DNA from: Gordonia sp. KTR9
GTDB lineage: Bacteria > Actinomycetota > Actinomycetes > Mycobacteriales > Mycobacteriaceae
Length of the DNA stretch: 64,000 bases
Direction: 5' to 3'
Assembly: GCF_000143885.2 (NCBI RefSeq)
Contig: NC_018581.1
Span: 3,844,001 to 3,908,000 of the forward strand
Shown: positions 27,096 to 35,028 of the stretch, piece by piece
Layout: each line of letters begins with the position of its first letter
Position numbering within the stretch: position 1 is the first letter of the stretch
The notes under the pieces: generated by a model
The model's input: only the letters and a program-made list of their open reading frames with translations
Told to the model about the DNA's origin: nothing
Database searches by the model: none
Translations under genes and position numbers: made by a program

Positions 27096-27998
27096 ATGTC
27101 CCTCACGTCTCGGTTCACGCGCACCGACGCCGACCGTCGCGTCACCCGCAACCGCGCAATGCGACGCTGCGGTGCCGGACTCATGGGTGTGGCGATGGCG
27201 GCGGCCACACTCACCGCCACGTCGGCACCCGCGGCGGCCGAGCCACTCATCCCGGCGAACATGCTGGGTGCGCTGTCGATCCCGTTCGACGCCGAGCTGG
27301 CGGGCGCGATCCGTCTGCTGAAGGCTGCAGGCGTCGACCAGATCGCCGTTCAGGCCGCGCAGACGATCATGGGCAGCGCCGGGCAGCTGTCGGTCGAGGA
27401 CATCGCCGGTCGTGCGGGAGCCCTCCCGTTGCCGGCCGCCGCCGAGGGTGCACCCGCGTCGGCCGCCACTCCCGCCGCCGCGCCGACCGATCCCATCGCC
27501 CTGCTCCGCACGCTGGGGATCCAGACACTCACCCCGTCGGTGTCGCCGTTCTGCACCGCACCGACCGCCGACAACCCGCTCGGTCTCGTCACCGCCGGCG
27601 CGGGAGCCGTGGCGGGTCCGTGGCCGATGAAGACCGATCCGCTGACCCAGCTCAAGCCGCTGCTGGACATGATCCCCGGCGTCAAGCTGCCCGAGAAGCT
27701 GAACCTCGTCGACAAGGGAGAGACCGCCTATGCGTTCGTGCCCGCCTCACCCACGGCCGGCAGCGGCGGCACCATGCAGGTCGCCTGGTTCAACACCAGC
27801 ACCCTGCAGGGCGGATTCGCCGATCTCGACCCGATCACCGATCAGACCGCGCTGACCGCACTGCCCCTGCTGTCCGGGGTTCGCCTGGCACCGGTGAAGA
27901 CCGGCAGCGGCACCATCCTGTCCGCGGTCTTCGGCAACGCGAGCAACGGCACCCAGAACTGCTGGTTCCTACCGGCCGTCGGCGTCGTCAACGCCTGA
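27096..27998 (+). CDS. Secreted mycolata protein of unknown function (paralogue of 25261)
   Basis: A 300-residue exported protein with signal segment LMGVAMAAATLTATSAPAAAEP, cleaved probably after AAA. An Ala/Pro-rich linker near residues 110-130 precedes the domain TPSVSPFCTAPTADNPLG. The C-terminus has MQVAWFNTSTLQGG, GTILSAVFGNASNGTQNCW and a final Cys, matching the pattern of 25261. A good ribosome site (AAGGAGAG) precedes the ATG. It lies in the same cluster as the hydrolase-like protein at 28050. Function unknown; two conserved Cys suggest one disulfide. Confidence 0.72.
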   Translation: MSLTSRFTRTDADRRVTRNRAMRRCGAGLMGVAMAAATLTATSAPAAAEPLIPANMLGALSIPFDAELAGAIRLLKAAGVDQIAVQAAQTIMGSAGQLSVEDIAGRAGALPLPAAAEGAPASAATPAAAPTDPIALLRTLGIQTLTPSVSPFCTAPTADNPLGLVTAGAGAVAGPWPMKTDPLTQLKPLLDMIPGVKLPEKLNLVDKGETAYAFVPASPTAGSGGTMQVAWFNTSTLQGGFADLDPITDQTALTALPLLSGVRLAPVKTGSGTILSAVFGNASNGTQNCWFLPAVGVVNA

Positions 27999-28049
27999 GC
28001 CGCTACGCCTTCGGTACTCGCCTCCTCTCACAGAACGAACTGACGACAC

Positions 28050-29348
28050 ATGAACCCCCACGGCAACGCTTCGAAACCCCGGAGTGCCCATCTCGCCCGT
28101 GCCCTCGCGGCCGCTGCGGCCCTGACGATCGTCGTGGCTCCGGCCGCGCTCGGCCTGACGGCGACGGCCGTCGCCGAACCGACCCCGGGGACATCCGCCC
28201 CTGGGACGTCGACACCGGGCACATCCGCCCCGGCCTCGGAACCGTCGACCGCGGACGGGGCCGCCCCCGCCGACGACAACGCGGGCACCGTCGACACCCG
28301 GGGTCCGGGACAGGCCCCGGGCGCGGTCTACGCCAATCGTGAACTCTCCCGGGCCCGTACGGTCAGCGGCGCCGCCTCGGGCAATGACTTCACCTACTGG
28401 AGCACCGGCGCGGACGGCAAGGCCCATCTCTCCTCCGGCGTGCTGATGGTGCCCACCGGGCGCGCCCCGGCCGGCGGCTGGCCGATCGTCGCCTGGGCGC
28501 ACGGTTCGCGCGGCATCGCCGACAGATGTGCGCCGTCGACACGGCCCACCGCGGAGGACACCGAGGAGCTCAAGCGCTGGCTCGGACGTGGCTATGCCGT
28601 CGTCAGTACCGATTACGCCGGTGTCGGTACGCCCGGCACCCCGCAGTACTACGACCTCGAGGCCACCGCTCGCAACATCGTCGACGCGGTGCGCGCCTCG
28701 CGTGACATCGCCGACAGCCTGTCGCGCTCGTGGGCGGTCGTCGGCGAGGGACAGGGAGCGGCGGCCGCCATCACGCTCGCCCGGTTGGCCCCGACGATCC
28801 AGGGCGGCAAACTCGACTTCAAGGGTGCCGCGGCCAGTTCGATCCCGGCCCAATTCGGTTCGCTGGTGGCCAATCTCGGCCCGTCGTCGGCCGCGATGCC
28901 GTCCGGGCTGGCCGCCGACGCGCTGTACACGCTGAGCGCGATCCGCAACGCGCAGTCCGACATCGACCTGGACGCCTACCTGACCGACGCCGGGAAGAAG
29001 TGGATGACCAGGGCCGCCGCCTCGTGCGCGACCGAATTCGTCCGCGAGGTCGACGGTCTGGCGATCGGCTCGCTGTTCACCAAACCCCTGTCGGGGAACA
29101 CCGAACTCACCGCGTTGCTCACCAAGGCGACCGAATTGCCCACCCGTGACTTCGAGCGTCCCGTCCTGATGACCCAGACACTGCAGGACACCTCCGTCGT
29201 CGTGCCGCTCACCCTCAAGTACCTCAACGACGCCCGGGCCGGTGACACCAAGGTGTCGGCACGCACGTACCTGACACTCGACGGCGCGCACTCGAAGCGT
29301 CTCTCCGACACCGACATCCGTGGGTTCGTCGCCCGAATCCTGCGGTGA
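28050..29348 (+). CDS. Secreted alpha/beta-hydrolase of the secretory lipase type with altered nucleophile elbow
   Basis: A 432-residue exported protein: signal (ALAAAAALTIVVAPAALGLTATAVA), a Thr/Pro/Ser linker with repeats of PGTSAPGTST, then an alpha/beta-hydrolase domain. WPIVAWAHGSRGIADRCAPS resembles the oxyanion region and GYAVVSTDYAGVGTPG is typical of LIP-family lipases. The nucleophile elbow reads GEGQGA, with Gly at residue 234 where the catalytic Ser normally sits. Candidate acid (DTSVVVP) and His (LDGAHSK) remain. It may therefore be a non-catalytic member or use another residue. A GTGA overlap couples it to the next gene. Confidence 0.75.
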   Translation: MNPHGNASKPRSAHLARALAAAAALTIVVAPAALGLTATAVAEPTPGTSAPGTSTPGTSAPASEPSTADGAAPADDNAGTVDTRGPGQAPGAVYANRELSRARTVSGAASGNDFTYWSTGADGKAHLSSGVLMVPTGRAPAGGWPIVAWAHGSRGIADRCAPSTRPTAEDTEELKRWLGRGYAVVSTDYAGVGTPGTPQYYDLEATARNIVDAVRASRDIADSLSRSWAVVGEGQGAAAAITLARLAPTIQGGKLDFKGAAASSIPAQFGSLVANLGPSSAAMPSGLAADALYTLSAIRNAQSDIDLDAYLTDAGKKWMTRAAASCATEFVREVDGLAIGSLFTKPLSGNTELTALLTKATELPTRDFERPVLMTQTLQDTSVVVPLTLKYLNDARAGDTKVSARTYLTLDGAHSKRLSDTDIRGFVARILR

Positions 29349-30007
29349 ATCGAGCATTCCGGATCGCCTATGCGGCCGCCGCCGCGACAGCGACGATCAC
29401 CGGGTCCGCCGGTGGCCGGCGCAGCGCCGAGATCACCAAGCCGCTGCCGATCGTGCTGCTCGCGGCACGGGTGGCCGCAGGTGCTCGACGTCGCCCGGTG
29501 GCCGACACCGTCGCACTGGCGGCCGTACTCGGGTTCTCGGCCGTCGGCGACCGACTGATGCTGCGGGAGGAGTTCGAACACGACGACCCGGTGGCGAAGG
29601 ATCGATTCCTCCGCAGGGGCGCAGCCTCTTTCGCGGGTGCGCAACTGAGCTACACGGCCGCGATGTGGCGCGCCGGCGCACGACCGTCGGTCCGTACCGT
29701 CGCACCGCGGGTGAGCATCCTCGCCGAATCGGCGACGGTGCTGGCCCGCCACCGTCCGGCACTCCTGCCGGTGCTGGGTACGTACGGCAACACGCTCGCG
29801 ACGATGTCGGCGCTGGCGTCGGATGTACCCGCACCGCAACCGCGGATGCGTGCCGGCGGATGGTTGTTCCTGCTCTCCGATCTCGCGATCATCAACCGAC
29901 GGCACTTGGTCGGCGATCCGCGACTCCGGGTGGCCGGCGAGGCCTGGGTGCTCGCGAGTTATTTCACCGCGCAGTACCTCTTGGTCGGCGGACTCGCCGA
30001 CCGGTAG
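29345..30007 (+). CDS. YhhN-family (TMEM86/lysoplasmalogenase-like) membrane protein
   Basis: A 220-residue protein with seven or eight predicted transmembrane helices. YhhN landmarks are KPLPIVLLAA near residue 32, GDRLML near residue 70, and LLSDLAIINRR near residue 185; the paired acidic residues are the likely active site in this family, which includes lysoplasmalogenases. In bacteria the substrate is usually unknown. The GTG start overlaps the stop of the hydrolase-like gene, so the two are co-translated. It converges on the secreted-protein gene at 30009. Confidence 0.72.
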   Translation: MNRAFRIAYAAAAATATITGSAGGRRSAEITKPLPIVLLAARVAAGARRRPVADTVALAAVLGFSAVGDRLMLREEFEHDDPVAKDRFLRRGAASFAGAQLSYTAAMWRAGARPSVRTVAPRVSILAESATVLARHRPALLPVLGTYGNTLATMSALASDVPAPQPRMRAGGWLFLLSDLAIINRRHLVGDPRLRVAGEAWVLASYFTAQYLLVGGLADR

Positions 30008-30008
30008 G

Positions 30009-30548
30009 TCACGCGACCGCGCGACCCGAACACGTCGAGTACTTCGGGTTGGTCATCGGGAAGAACGCGAGCGCACCGATCTTCTGCCGGATCGTGAAGG
30101 CCACGGGGCCGCTTCCCGGGTGGATGTCGACCTGCCACTTGACCGTGTACCCCCGGCCGGGGACCGTCGTGACACCAGTCCGTCCGGTGCGGAGATTCCG
30201 CCACGACACCGACACCTCGTAGGTGTATTCGAGTGCGACGCGCTGCGCGCGGTCGGTGCCGATGAGCGCGATGACCGGGCCGGGGAGGCCGTCGGCCGGG
30301 TGCTGGATCTCATTGAACACGTCGACCCGGACCTTGACCGTGCCCGCGGGCCACGGGTTGACGCTGTCGCACCGCAGCGTGGTGACGTAGTTCGCCCCGT
30401 GGTCGGCCGGTGCCGCCGCGGCGACACCGGTGCCGAACAGCGTCACCGCCAGCCCCATCACGGTTCCGACCACAATCGCGACCGTCCCCCAACCGATGCG
30501 CCGGGCCCTGCTGTTCCCGACGCCGACCGTGTTCTCCCCGCTGATCAT
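30009..30548 (-). CDS. Secreted protein of unknown function
   Basis: A 179-residue exported protein with an N-terminal hydrophobic signal (WGTVAIVVGTVMGLAVTLFG) and cleavage near VAAAAP. The mature domain has a Cys near the start (TLRCDSVNPWP) and one near the end (NPKYSTCSGRAVA), so a disulfide is likely. The stretch VSWRNLRTGRTGVTT resembles VSWFNVDTGRTGMTT of the 25261 protein, which suggests a common beta-sandwich fold. It is divergent from the truncated HhH-GPD gene by 48 bases. Not recognised beyond that. Confidence 0.68.
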   Translation of the reverse strand: MISGENTVGVGNSRARRIGWGTVAIVVGTVMGLAVTLFGTGVAAAAPADHGANYVTTLRCDSVNPWPAGTVKVRVDVFNEIQHPADGLPGPVIALIGTDRAQRVALEYTYEVSVSWRNLRTGRTGVTTVPGRGYTVKWQVDIHPGSGPVAFTIRQKIGALAFFPMTNPKYSTCSGRAVA

Positions 30549-30596
30549 GGAGGCAGTCTAGAGCCGTGCACGGGTGACGTCTGCCAGAATCGATCC

Positions 30597-30716
30597 ATGC
30601 CGAAGATCCAGATCGCCCAGGAACCCGCGGCCGACGAACTCCTCTCCAGCGATTCGTTCGCCCTCCTCACGGGAATGCTGCTCGACCAGCAAATGGACGT
30701 ACGATTGCACCCATGA
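30597..30716 (+). pseudogene. 5' fragment of the HhH-GPD gene cut by the integrated element
   Basis: The host gene starts MPKIQIAQEPAADELL and runs to LLTGMLLDQQ, then changes into seven element-encoded codons and stops (TGA at 30714-30716). Its missing 3' part is at 40990-41479. The stop overlaps the ATG of the integrase gene (ATGA), so translation of this fragment may feed the integrase. The promoter of the original host gene should lie in the 48 bases upstream or in the neighbouring divergent gene. Confidence 0.88.
30687..30691. other. attL crossover region
   Basis: CAGCA is shared by the left junction (30687-30691) and the right junction (40985-40989). To the left is host gene sequence (LLDQQ codons), to the right element sequence leading into the integrase start 22 bases on. 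Serine integrases typically cut at a 2-bp core within such a short match, so exact cut bases are not resolved. Confidence 0.7.
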
Positions 30717-32308
30717 CCAGCCCCCACAAACTCCGCGCCCTTGTCGGCGCTCGCGTGTCCGTAGTCCAAGGTCCACAAAAGGTGTCCCACCTGGCGCAAT
30801 TGGAGACCGCGACCAAGTGGGCCGAGGCCAAAGGCTACGAGATCATTGGAGCGTTCGAGGACCTTGGGGTGTCCGCTGAGAAGCGTCCCGAGGACCGTCC
30901 AGACCTCGGACCTTGGCTGTCCGAGGAGGAAGCGACTAAGTGGGACGTCATCGTCTGGTCAAAGATGGACCGCGCATTTAGGTCCACTCGCCATTGTGTC
31001 GACTTCGCCCGGTGGGCCGAGGAGCGACACAAGGTCGTCGCCTTCGCCGACGACGGCCTCACTCTCGACTACCGGCCCGGTGTCGATAAGGGCATCGACT
31101 CGATGATGGCCGAGTTGTTCGTCTATCTCGGTTCGTTCTTCGCTCAGCTCGAACTCAACCGATTCAAGACCCGAGCCCAAGACTCACACCGCGCGTTGCG
31201 CCAGATGGATAGGTGGGCATCTGGGGTGCCCCCGCTGGGGTTTAAGGTCATCGACCACCCGAGCGGCAAGGGTCGGGGCCTCGACACCGACGAGACCGGC
31301 AAGGCTCTACTTAGGTCGATGGCCAGCCGACTCCTTGACGGCTGGTCGTTCATCCGGATTGCGGCATGGCTCAACGCGCCGTACGCGGATCCCCGGTGCG
31401 ATCCCGACCATATCCCCAGTTGCGAGTGCCGGGACTCTGCGGCGCTGACGAACATGGACCGGACCAGGATTGCGAAAGGCAAGCCCGCGAAGTCGCGACC
31501 TTGGACCGTGAACACGGTGATCGACGGACTGACCTCGCCGCGTACTCAGGGATTCAAGATGACCGGGCGCGGCAAGCAGGCGATGGTTGTACTCGACGCT
31601 GAGGGCGAGCCGATCCGGCTCGCTCCCCCGACTTTCGACGCGGATACATGGAAACAGGTCCAGGACGCCGCGCAGCTCCGAAGGAACAACCGCAGGACTC
31701 CGAGTGGATCGACCAACCCCATGCTGGGGATTGGCTACTGCGGGTGCCAAGGGTGCAAAGCGTGTGGAGACGGACCATGCGGGGCCTCGTTGGCCCAGCA
31801 GCGCACCCGGAAGACGCGAGCCGATGGCTCGGTCTACGAGGGCCGGTTCTACCGGTGCGGACGCACACCGCTCAACTGCAACGGAGTGATGGCCAAGGCT
31901 GATGACGTGGACTTTCAGCTAGCGCATGAGTACACCTATCACCTTGGACACGAGCCAGCCACTAGGCGTGTGTTCGTCCAGGGCGAGGACCACTCAGCGG
32001 AGTTAGACCAGGTCAACGCAACTATCGAACGGTTGCGGATGGAGTCAGACGCCGGCCTTTTGACGACGCCGGAGGATGAGACCCAGTGGCTCGCCCGGAT
32101 GAAAGCCCAAGTAGCCAAACGCGATCAGCTCGCGTCGGTCCCGGTTCGTGCAGCGGGTTGGGTCAGCGAGGAGACCGGCCAGACGAAGCGCGAAGCGTGG
32201 CTAGCTGCCGACGAACCCGGAAGGCGACAGCTCCACATTGACGCTGGCTTGCGGTATGTACTCCGTCGCAAACCTGAGCGGAGCGGCATTGACAGGATCG
32301 AAGACTGA
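30713..32308 (+). CDS. Large serine recombinase (site-specific integrase)
   Basis: A 531-residue phage-type serine integrase. The catalytic domain starts at RALVGARVSVVQG with the nucleophilic Ser, followed by FEDLGVSAEKRPEDRPDLG and WSKMDRAFRSTR (conserved Arg residues). The recombinase domain contains GVPPLGFKV, and a zinc-ribbon segment has CGCQGCKACGDGPCG and FYRCGRTPLNCNG. A coiled-coil-like stretch follows around residues 430-470. Its ATG overlaps the stop of the reading frame crossing attL, which favours translational coupling. It mediates integration into the HhH-GPD gene. A directionality factor was not identified. Confidence 0.93.
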   Translation: MTSPHKLRALVGARVSVVQGPQKVSHLAQLETATKWAEAKGYEIIGAFEDLGVSAEKRPEDRPDLGPWLSEEEATKWDVIVWSKMDRAFRSTRHCVDFARWAEERHKVVAFADDGLTLDYRPGVDKGIDSMMAELFVYLGSFFAQLELNRFKTRAQDSHRALRQMDRWASGVPPLGFKVIDHPSGKGRGLDTDETGKALLRSMASRLLDGWSFIRIAAWLNAPYADPRCDPDHIPSCECRDSAALTNMDRTRIAKGKPAKSRPWTVNTVIDGLTSPRTQGFKMTGRGKQAMVVLDAEGEPIRLAPPTFDADTWKQVQDAAQLRRNNRRTPSGSTNPMLGIGYCGCQGCKACGDGPCGASLAQQRTRKTRADGSVYEGRFYRCGRTPLNCNGVMAKADDVDFQLAHEYTYHLGHEPATRRVFVQGEDHSAELDQVNATIERLRMESDAGLLTTPEDETQWLARMKAQVAKRDQLASVPVRAAGWVSEETGQTKREAWLAADEPGRRQLHIDAGLRYVLRRKPERSGIDRIED

Positions 32309-32772
32309 TCTAGCGGCGGAGACTCGGACTACCTATCGAAGCCCATAGCGACGATAGGGCGAAATCGTCTCGCGTCCACATCTCGATCGTCAATCAAAGT
32401 CGCTCGTCCGCCGGGTTCAACGTGTGATCTTCATCACTCCGAGGCCCGGGGGGAACCCTCCATTTGGGAACTGAAACCTACGCAATACGACTCATTCTTA
32501 CGCATTACGACACATATGACCGCTCAGCGTGATCACACGTGTGTGATTCACAAGTTCTTGTGTCACCCAAACTGTCGGACCCCAGGTGTAGTGTCTGCAG
32601 TGTCCGGAAAGCACGATGCCCCCGCCCTGGGGGCAGAACCGCCAGACGGGGTGACATCGTGGTTGCATTTCTGAGGTGCCTTCGCGACGTTACACCGGCT
32701 CAAACCAAATCGCCGCAAAATGAGGCGAGACGGTGGGGTGGGTCACAGTGCCCGGAGTTAGGAAGAGGCCCC
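32309..32772. other. Control-like intergenic region right of the integrase
   Basis: 464 bases without a convincing gene. It holds a direct repeat TACGCAATACGAC / TACGCATTACGAC (32479-32491 and 32499-32511, two helical turns apart), a short palindrome CACACGTGTG near 32535-32544, and a hairpin TGCCCCC-loop-GGGGGCA at 32617-32635. These could be promoter/operator and terminator signals for the tiny genes downstream. A longer frame over it (from 32539) is not supported because only its last 38 codons have a ribosome site. Confidence 0.45.
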
Positions 32773-32889
32773 ATGGCTTCTCGTCAGACGCGTACGCGTC
32801 GCACTGTCACTATCCGCGTGCCGGTTCGGCGGGTCACTCGCGTGACCCGCGTTACCCGCACTATCACCGTGAAGCCCTCGAATGGCTAA
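32773..32889 (+). CDS. Tiny Arg/Thr-rich basic protein of the element
   Basis: 38 residues, beginning MASRQTRTRRTVTIRVPVRR and continuing with three repeats of VTRVTR-type sequence. A strong ribosome site (AGGAAGAGG) lies about five bases before the ATG, which decides the start. The highly basic alternating pattern suggests a nucleic-acid-binding beta-strand peptide. It overlaps the next tiny gene by eight bases. Function unknown. Confidence 0.6.
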   Translation: MASRQTRTRRTVTIRVPVRRVTRVTRVTRTITVKPSNG

Positions 32890-33010
32890 GCGCGGAGGTA
32901 AGACCTCCATGAAGATCGGGCGCAGCGCCAAGACTGGTCACTTCGTGACCGTCGAATACGCGAAGAAGCACCCGAACACGACGGTGATTGAGACCGTCAA
33001 GAAGAAGTAG
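32882..33010 (+). CDS. Tiny conserved basic protein of the element
   Basis: 42 residues, beginning MAKRGGKTSMKIGRSAKTGH and ending in VIETVKKK. Short proteins of this type (R.SAKTG.FVT..YAKKHP..T..ET) occur widely in actinobacterial and phage genomes without a known function. It overlaps the preceding tiny gene, so they are probably co-translated, and a hairpin terminator follows 10 bases after the stop. Confidence 0.7.
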   Translation: MAKRGGKTSMKIGRSAKTGHFVTVEYAKKHPNTTVIETVKKK

Positions 33011-33019
33011 CCGCAGGTC

Positions 33020-33049
33020 TGGAGAGGGGTACGAGAGTGCCCCTCTCCA
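33020..33049. terminator. Hairpin terminator between convergent element genes
   Basis: A ten-base stem TGGAGAGGGG / CCCCTCTCCA (33020-33029 with 33040-33049), extended by CAGG/CCTG across a small bulge and followed by TGTCTTTAG. It serves the plus-strand tiny genes and may also stop the minus-strand connector transcript. Confidence 0.7.
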
Positions 33050-33066
33050 CCTGTCTTTAGTAAGCC

Positions 33067-33474
33067 TCAGCCGCCCGCCGAGAACGGCACCCGGGCACGG
33101 GGTGGGGTCAGCTTCGGGACGAGCACGGCTACCCGTGAGTGCGAGTTCACGCCCAGGGTTTCCCACTCGTCGTCAGTGATCTCGAGCTTGCCGCTCGAGG
33201 ACAGGTCAGCGCGCAGCATGTACGCGTAGTTGCCATCGGTCTCCGAGAAGTACCCCTCTGGGTTGCGGACCAGTCGCAGCACCGCATCGGCTTCGATGTC
33301 GACGACGTCGGCCAGGTCGATACGGCCGTCTGCGATTCGGCCGGCCAAGTCGGGAATCCGACGCACGATCATCCGCTCGACCTGAGCGAGTCGACGGTTG
33401 ATCAGGGTGATGGTCTCCGGCTCAGGGTCTTTCGCCCAGAGCGTGGTGACGTCTTCGGCGGTTGCATAGGCCAC
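33067..33474 (-). CDS. Phage head-tail connector (Gp15/Gp19-like adaptor)
   Basis: 135 residues. The N-terminal half, MAYATAEDVTTLW, INRRLAQVERMIVRRIPDL and DVVDIEADAVLRLVRNPEGY, is the helical pattern of the phage Gp19/Gp15/Gp42 head-to-tail connector family, which forms the ring joining portal and tail. GTG start, overlapping by one base the stop of the small upstream gene, with AGGAGG eight bases before it. Last gene of the minus-strand packaging group. Its presence shows that the element shapes its own head-tail interface. Confidence 0.75.
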   Translation of the reverse strand: MAYATAEDVTTLWAKDPEPETITLINRRLAQVERMIVRRIPDLAGRIADGRIDLADVVDIEADAVLRLVRNPEGYFSETDGNYAYMLRADLSSSGKLEITDDEWETLGVNSHSRVAVLVPKLTPPRARVPFSAGG

Positions 33475-33641
33475 TAGAGGTGTCCTCCTGTCAGGGTGTG
33501 TCGGTACATCTCCGACACCGGTAACCGGGTGTCGAAGTCGTCGGGTAGGGGTCCGATCACGGACCGGAACTGTTGGGCCAGCGCGGAGTAGTCGGGAGCT
33601 GCGGGAGCCGCCCGACTGCTGCGGCGTCTGGTCCGGGGCAT
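33474..33641 (-). CDS. Small protein between terminase small subunit and connector
   Basis: 55 residues: an Arg-rich start (MPRTRRRSSRAAPAAPDYSA) then SALAQQFRSVIGPLPDDFDTR and SEMYRHTLTGGHL. It starts just after the small terminase gene stop (ATG at 33641) and its TAG overlaps the connector's GTG, so it is tightly packed in the packaging operon. Not recognised; comparable small proteins are common between terminase and connector genes in actinophages. Confidence 0.65.
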   Translation of the reverse strand: MPRTRRRSSRAAPAAPDYSALAQQFRSVIGPLPDDFDTRLPVSEMYRHTLTGGHL

Positions 33642-33645
33642 TGCC

Positions 33646-33945
33646 TTACTCATCGGGTGTTGCCTCCTCGAAGTTGAGTCGCGCCAGGAGCGCCGCCAAC
33701 GCGGCGCGGGCGGTCTGAGCGCCTGAGAACGCCGGGTGCAGCACCGGCTGTCCGTAGCTGCCCTTTGCGACGAGAGGGGCCTTATCGGCCTCTTTGTCGA
33801 GCCGGTCGATTGCGTCGGCCATCTTGCAGGCGTCGAACAGAATCCGGATTTTGTGGGGTTCAGCGTCTAGGTCGAACTCGTCCGTAATCGACTTCCACAG
33901 CTTCTTACCCTGGTAGCCGAGTCCCTTCGGCTGTCGCAGCGTCAC
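33646..33945 (-). CDS. Phage terminase small subunit (P27 family)
   Basis: 99 residues resembling P27-type small terminases: PKGLGYQGKKLWKSITDEFDL, then HKIRILFDACKMADAIDRLDKEADKAPLVAKGSYGQPVLHP, which is the diagnostic part. It recognises packaging sites and recruits the large terminase ATPase. No large terminase gene is present in the element, so packaging would have to use one supplied in trans. The GTG overlaps the HNH gene's stop (GTGA). This is the strongest hint for a satellite that redirects a helper's packaging motor. Confidence 0.83.
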   Translation of the reverse strand: MTLRQPKGLGYQGKKLWKSITDEFDLDAEPHKIRILFDACKMADAIDRLDKEADKAPLVAKGSYGQPVLHPAFSGAQTARAALAALLARLNFEEATPDE

Positions 33946-34526
33946 GACGCCCCCTCAGCAAGATCAGCAAGGTACTCATCGGCTGTCCGCTTGCCCTTGG
34001 ACATGTTCACGCTGGCGCAGCAGGGAACCAGGTTGTCGACGCGGTGCAGCCCTCCGCGTGAGAGCGGCGTCATGTGGTCCAGGTGCCAGTTGTCTCCTAG
34101 TGGCAACCCGGTGTAGTAGCACCGGGCGGGGTCTATCCCTTCGATGTCCCAGTGGGCCAACAGCTTCTCCGGGTGAATGCGATCAGCATCCCCGTCCCGG
34201 GCGACAGCACGGACATGACCTTTGCGTACTCGTTCGGCAAGCGAGTGCGAGTCCCGATACCGCTTGGCGATCTCGTGTGAGCGAGCGCGGTTAGTTGCGT
34301 TCCATCGGCGAACGCGCGCCGCGACCTTCTCGGGGTTGCGGCGCTGGTAGTCCGCGACCTGGTCGTTCTTACAGCCGCGACACGTGCCGTTGAGACCTCG
34401 GTATCCGTCAGCTCGCGGGGCGAATTGATCCAACGGCAGCGGGTCGGCGCAGGTGTTGCACTGCTTCAATCCTTGTTCGTAGAGCGCGTCACGGCGCTCG
34501 CGTTCGACGCGGGTGATGCCCGCCAT
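33942..34526 (-). CDS. Phage HNH endonuclease
   Basis: 194 residues. A zinc-finger-like N-terminus (CNTCADPL and CRGCKND) precedes a basic helical region and an HNH domain WHLDHMTPLSRGGLHRVDNLVPCC with SVNMSKGKRT, the usual His-Asn-His pattern. HNH nucleases encoded next to terminase genes are needed for DNA packaging in HK97-like phages, stimulating terminase cleavage at cos sites. Coupled to the small terminase. The same HNH-terS pairing is found in capsid-forming satellites of Gram-positive bacteria. Confidence 0.85.
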   Translation of the reverse strand: MAGITRVERERRDALYEQGLKQCNTCADPLPLDQFAPRADGYRGLNGTCRGCKNDQVADYQRRNPEKVAARVRRWNATNRARSHEIAKRYRDSHSLAERVRKGHVRAVARDGDADRIHPEKLLAHWDIEGIDPARCYYTGLPLGDNWHLDHMTPLSRGGLHRVDNLVPCCASVNMSKGKRTADEYLADLAEGAS

Positions 34527-34645
34527 AACTACTCCTAAGTGGTTCTATTTTCTGGGCCTAACGTGCGATGACCAGCGGGTTTATCGGCATTTGAGGGTCT
34601 AAGTTGCAGGCGGTTTTGCGGCCGGATAACCACCCGGTCAAGAAC

Positions 34646-34668
34646 GGGGGGTAGAGGGGTAACCCCCC
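34646..34668. repeat. Short hairpin upstream of the HNH-terS operon
   Basis: Arms GGGGGGT and ACCCCCC (34646-34652, 34662-34668) around AGAGGGGTA. The loop and right arm resemble the GAGGGG / CCCCTC units of the iteron cluster at 37.5-37.7 kb. It could be a packaging, regulatory or terminator element; its job is not known. The surrounding 34527-34713 has no gene. Confidence 0.35.
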
Positions 34669-34713
34669 TGGGGTACCTAGTCGGGTGTCAGCTCACGGTG
34701 GGACGATGCACAG

Positions 34714-34932
34714 GTGATGCCACCACTCGAACCACTGGAACCGCCCACAGGCGACGTAGTGCCTTATCCAGGCGAGATCCTCACGCTCAGTGGTGATCGG
34801 TGGCTCACCCAAGGCGCTGAGGTAGTCCGTAGGCCACACGGTGTGCCGGTCGACGTTCTCGACAACACACGCGCGTACTGGGAAGGCAGAGCAGCCAAGG
34901 CGGGATACACCCTGGACCAGCTACTGGGGTAG
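34714..34932 (+). CDS. Small hypothetical element protein
   Basis: 72 residues (71 if the ATG at 34717 is used), starting MPPLEPLEPPTGDVVPYPGE and ending RAYWEGRAAKAGYTLDQLLG. It is acidic with a Pro-rich head and a helical tail. It lies on the opposite strand to the packaging genes. No ribosome site is clear, and the call rests on codon pattern and plausible composition only. Confidence 0.4.
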   Translation: MMPPLEPLEPPTGDVVPYPGEILTLSGDRWLTQGAEVVRRPHGVPVDVLDNTRAYWEGRAAKAGYTLDQLLG

Positions 34933-35028
34933 GCCCGGTCAGCCAGAGCCGGGTCTACACCGGACACGTACTGAGCAGCTTGTGTCGCCCTTCCGGCTTG
35001 TGTCGCACCGTTCGGCAATACTGCGGGC

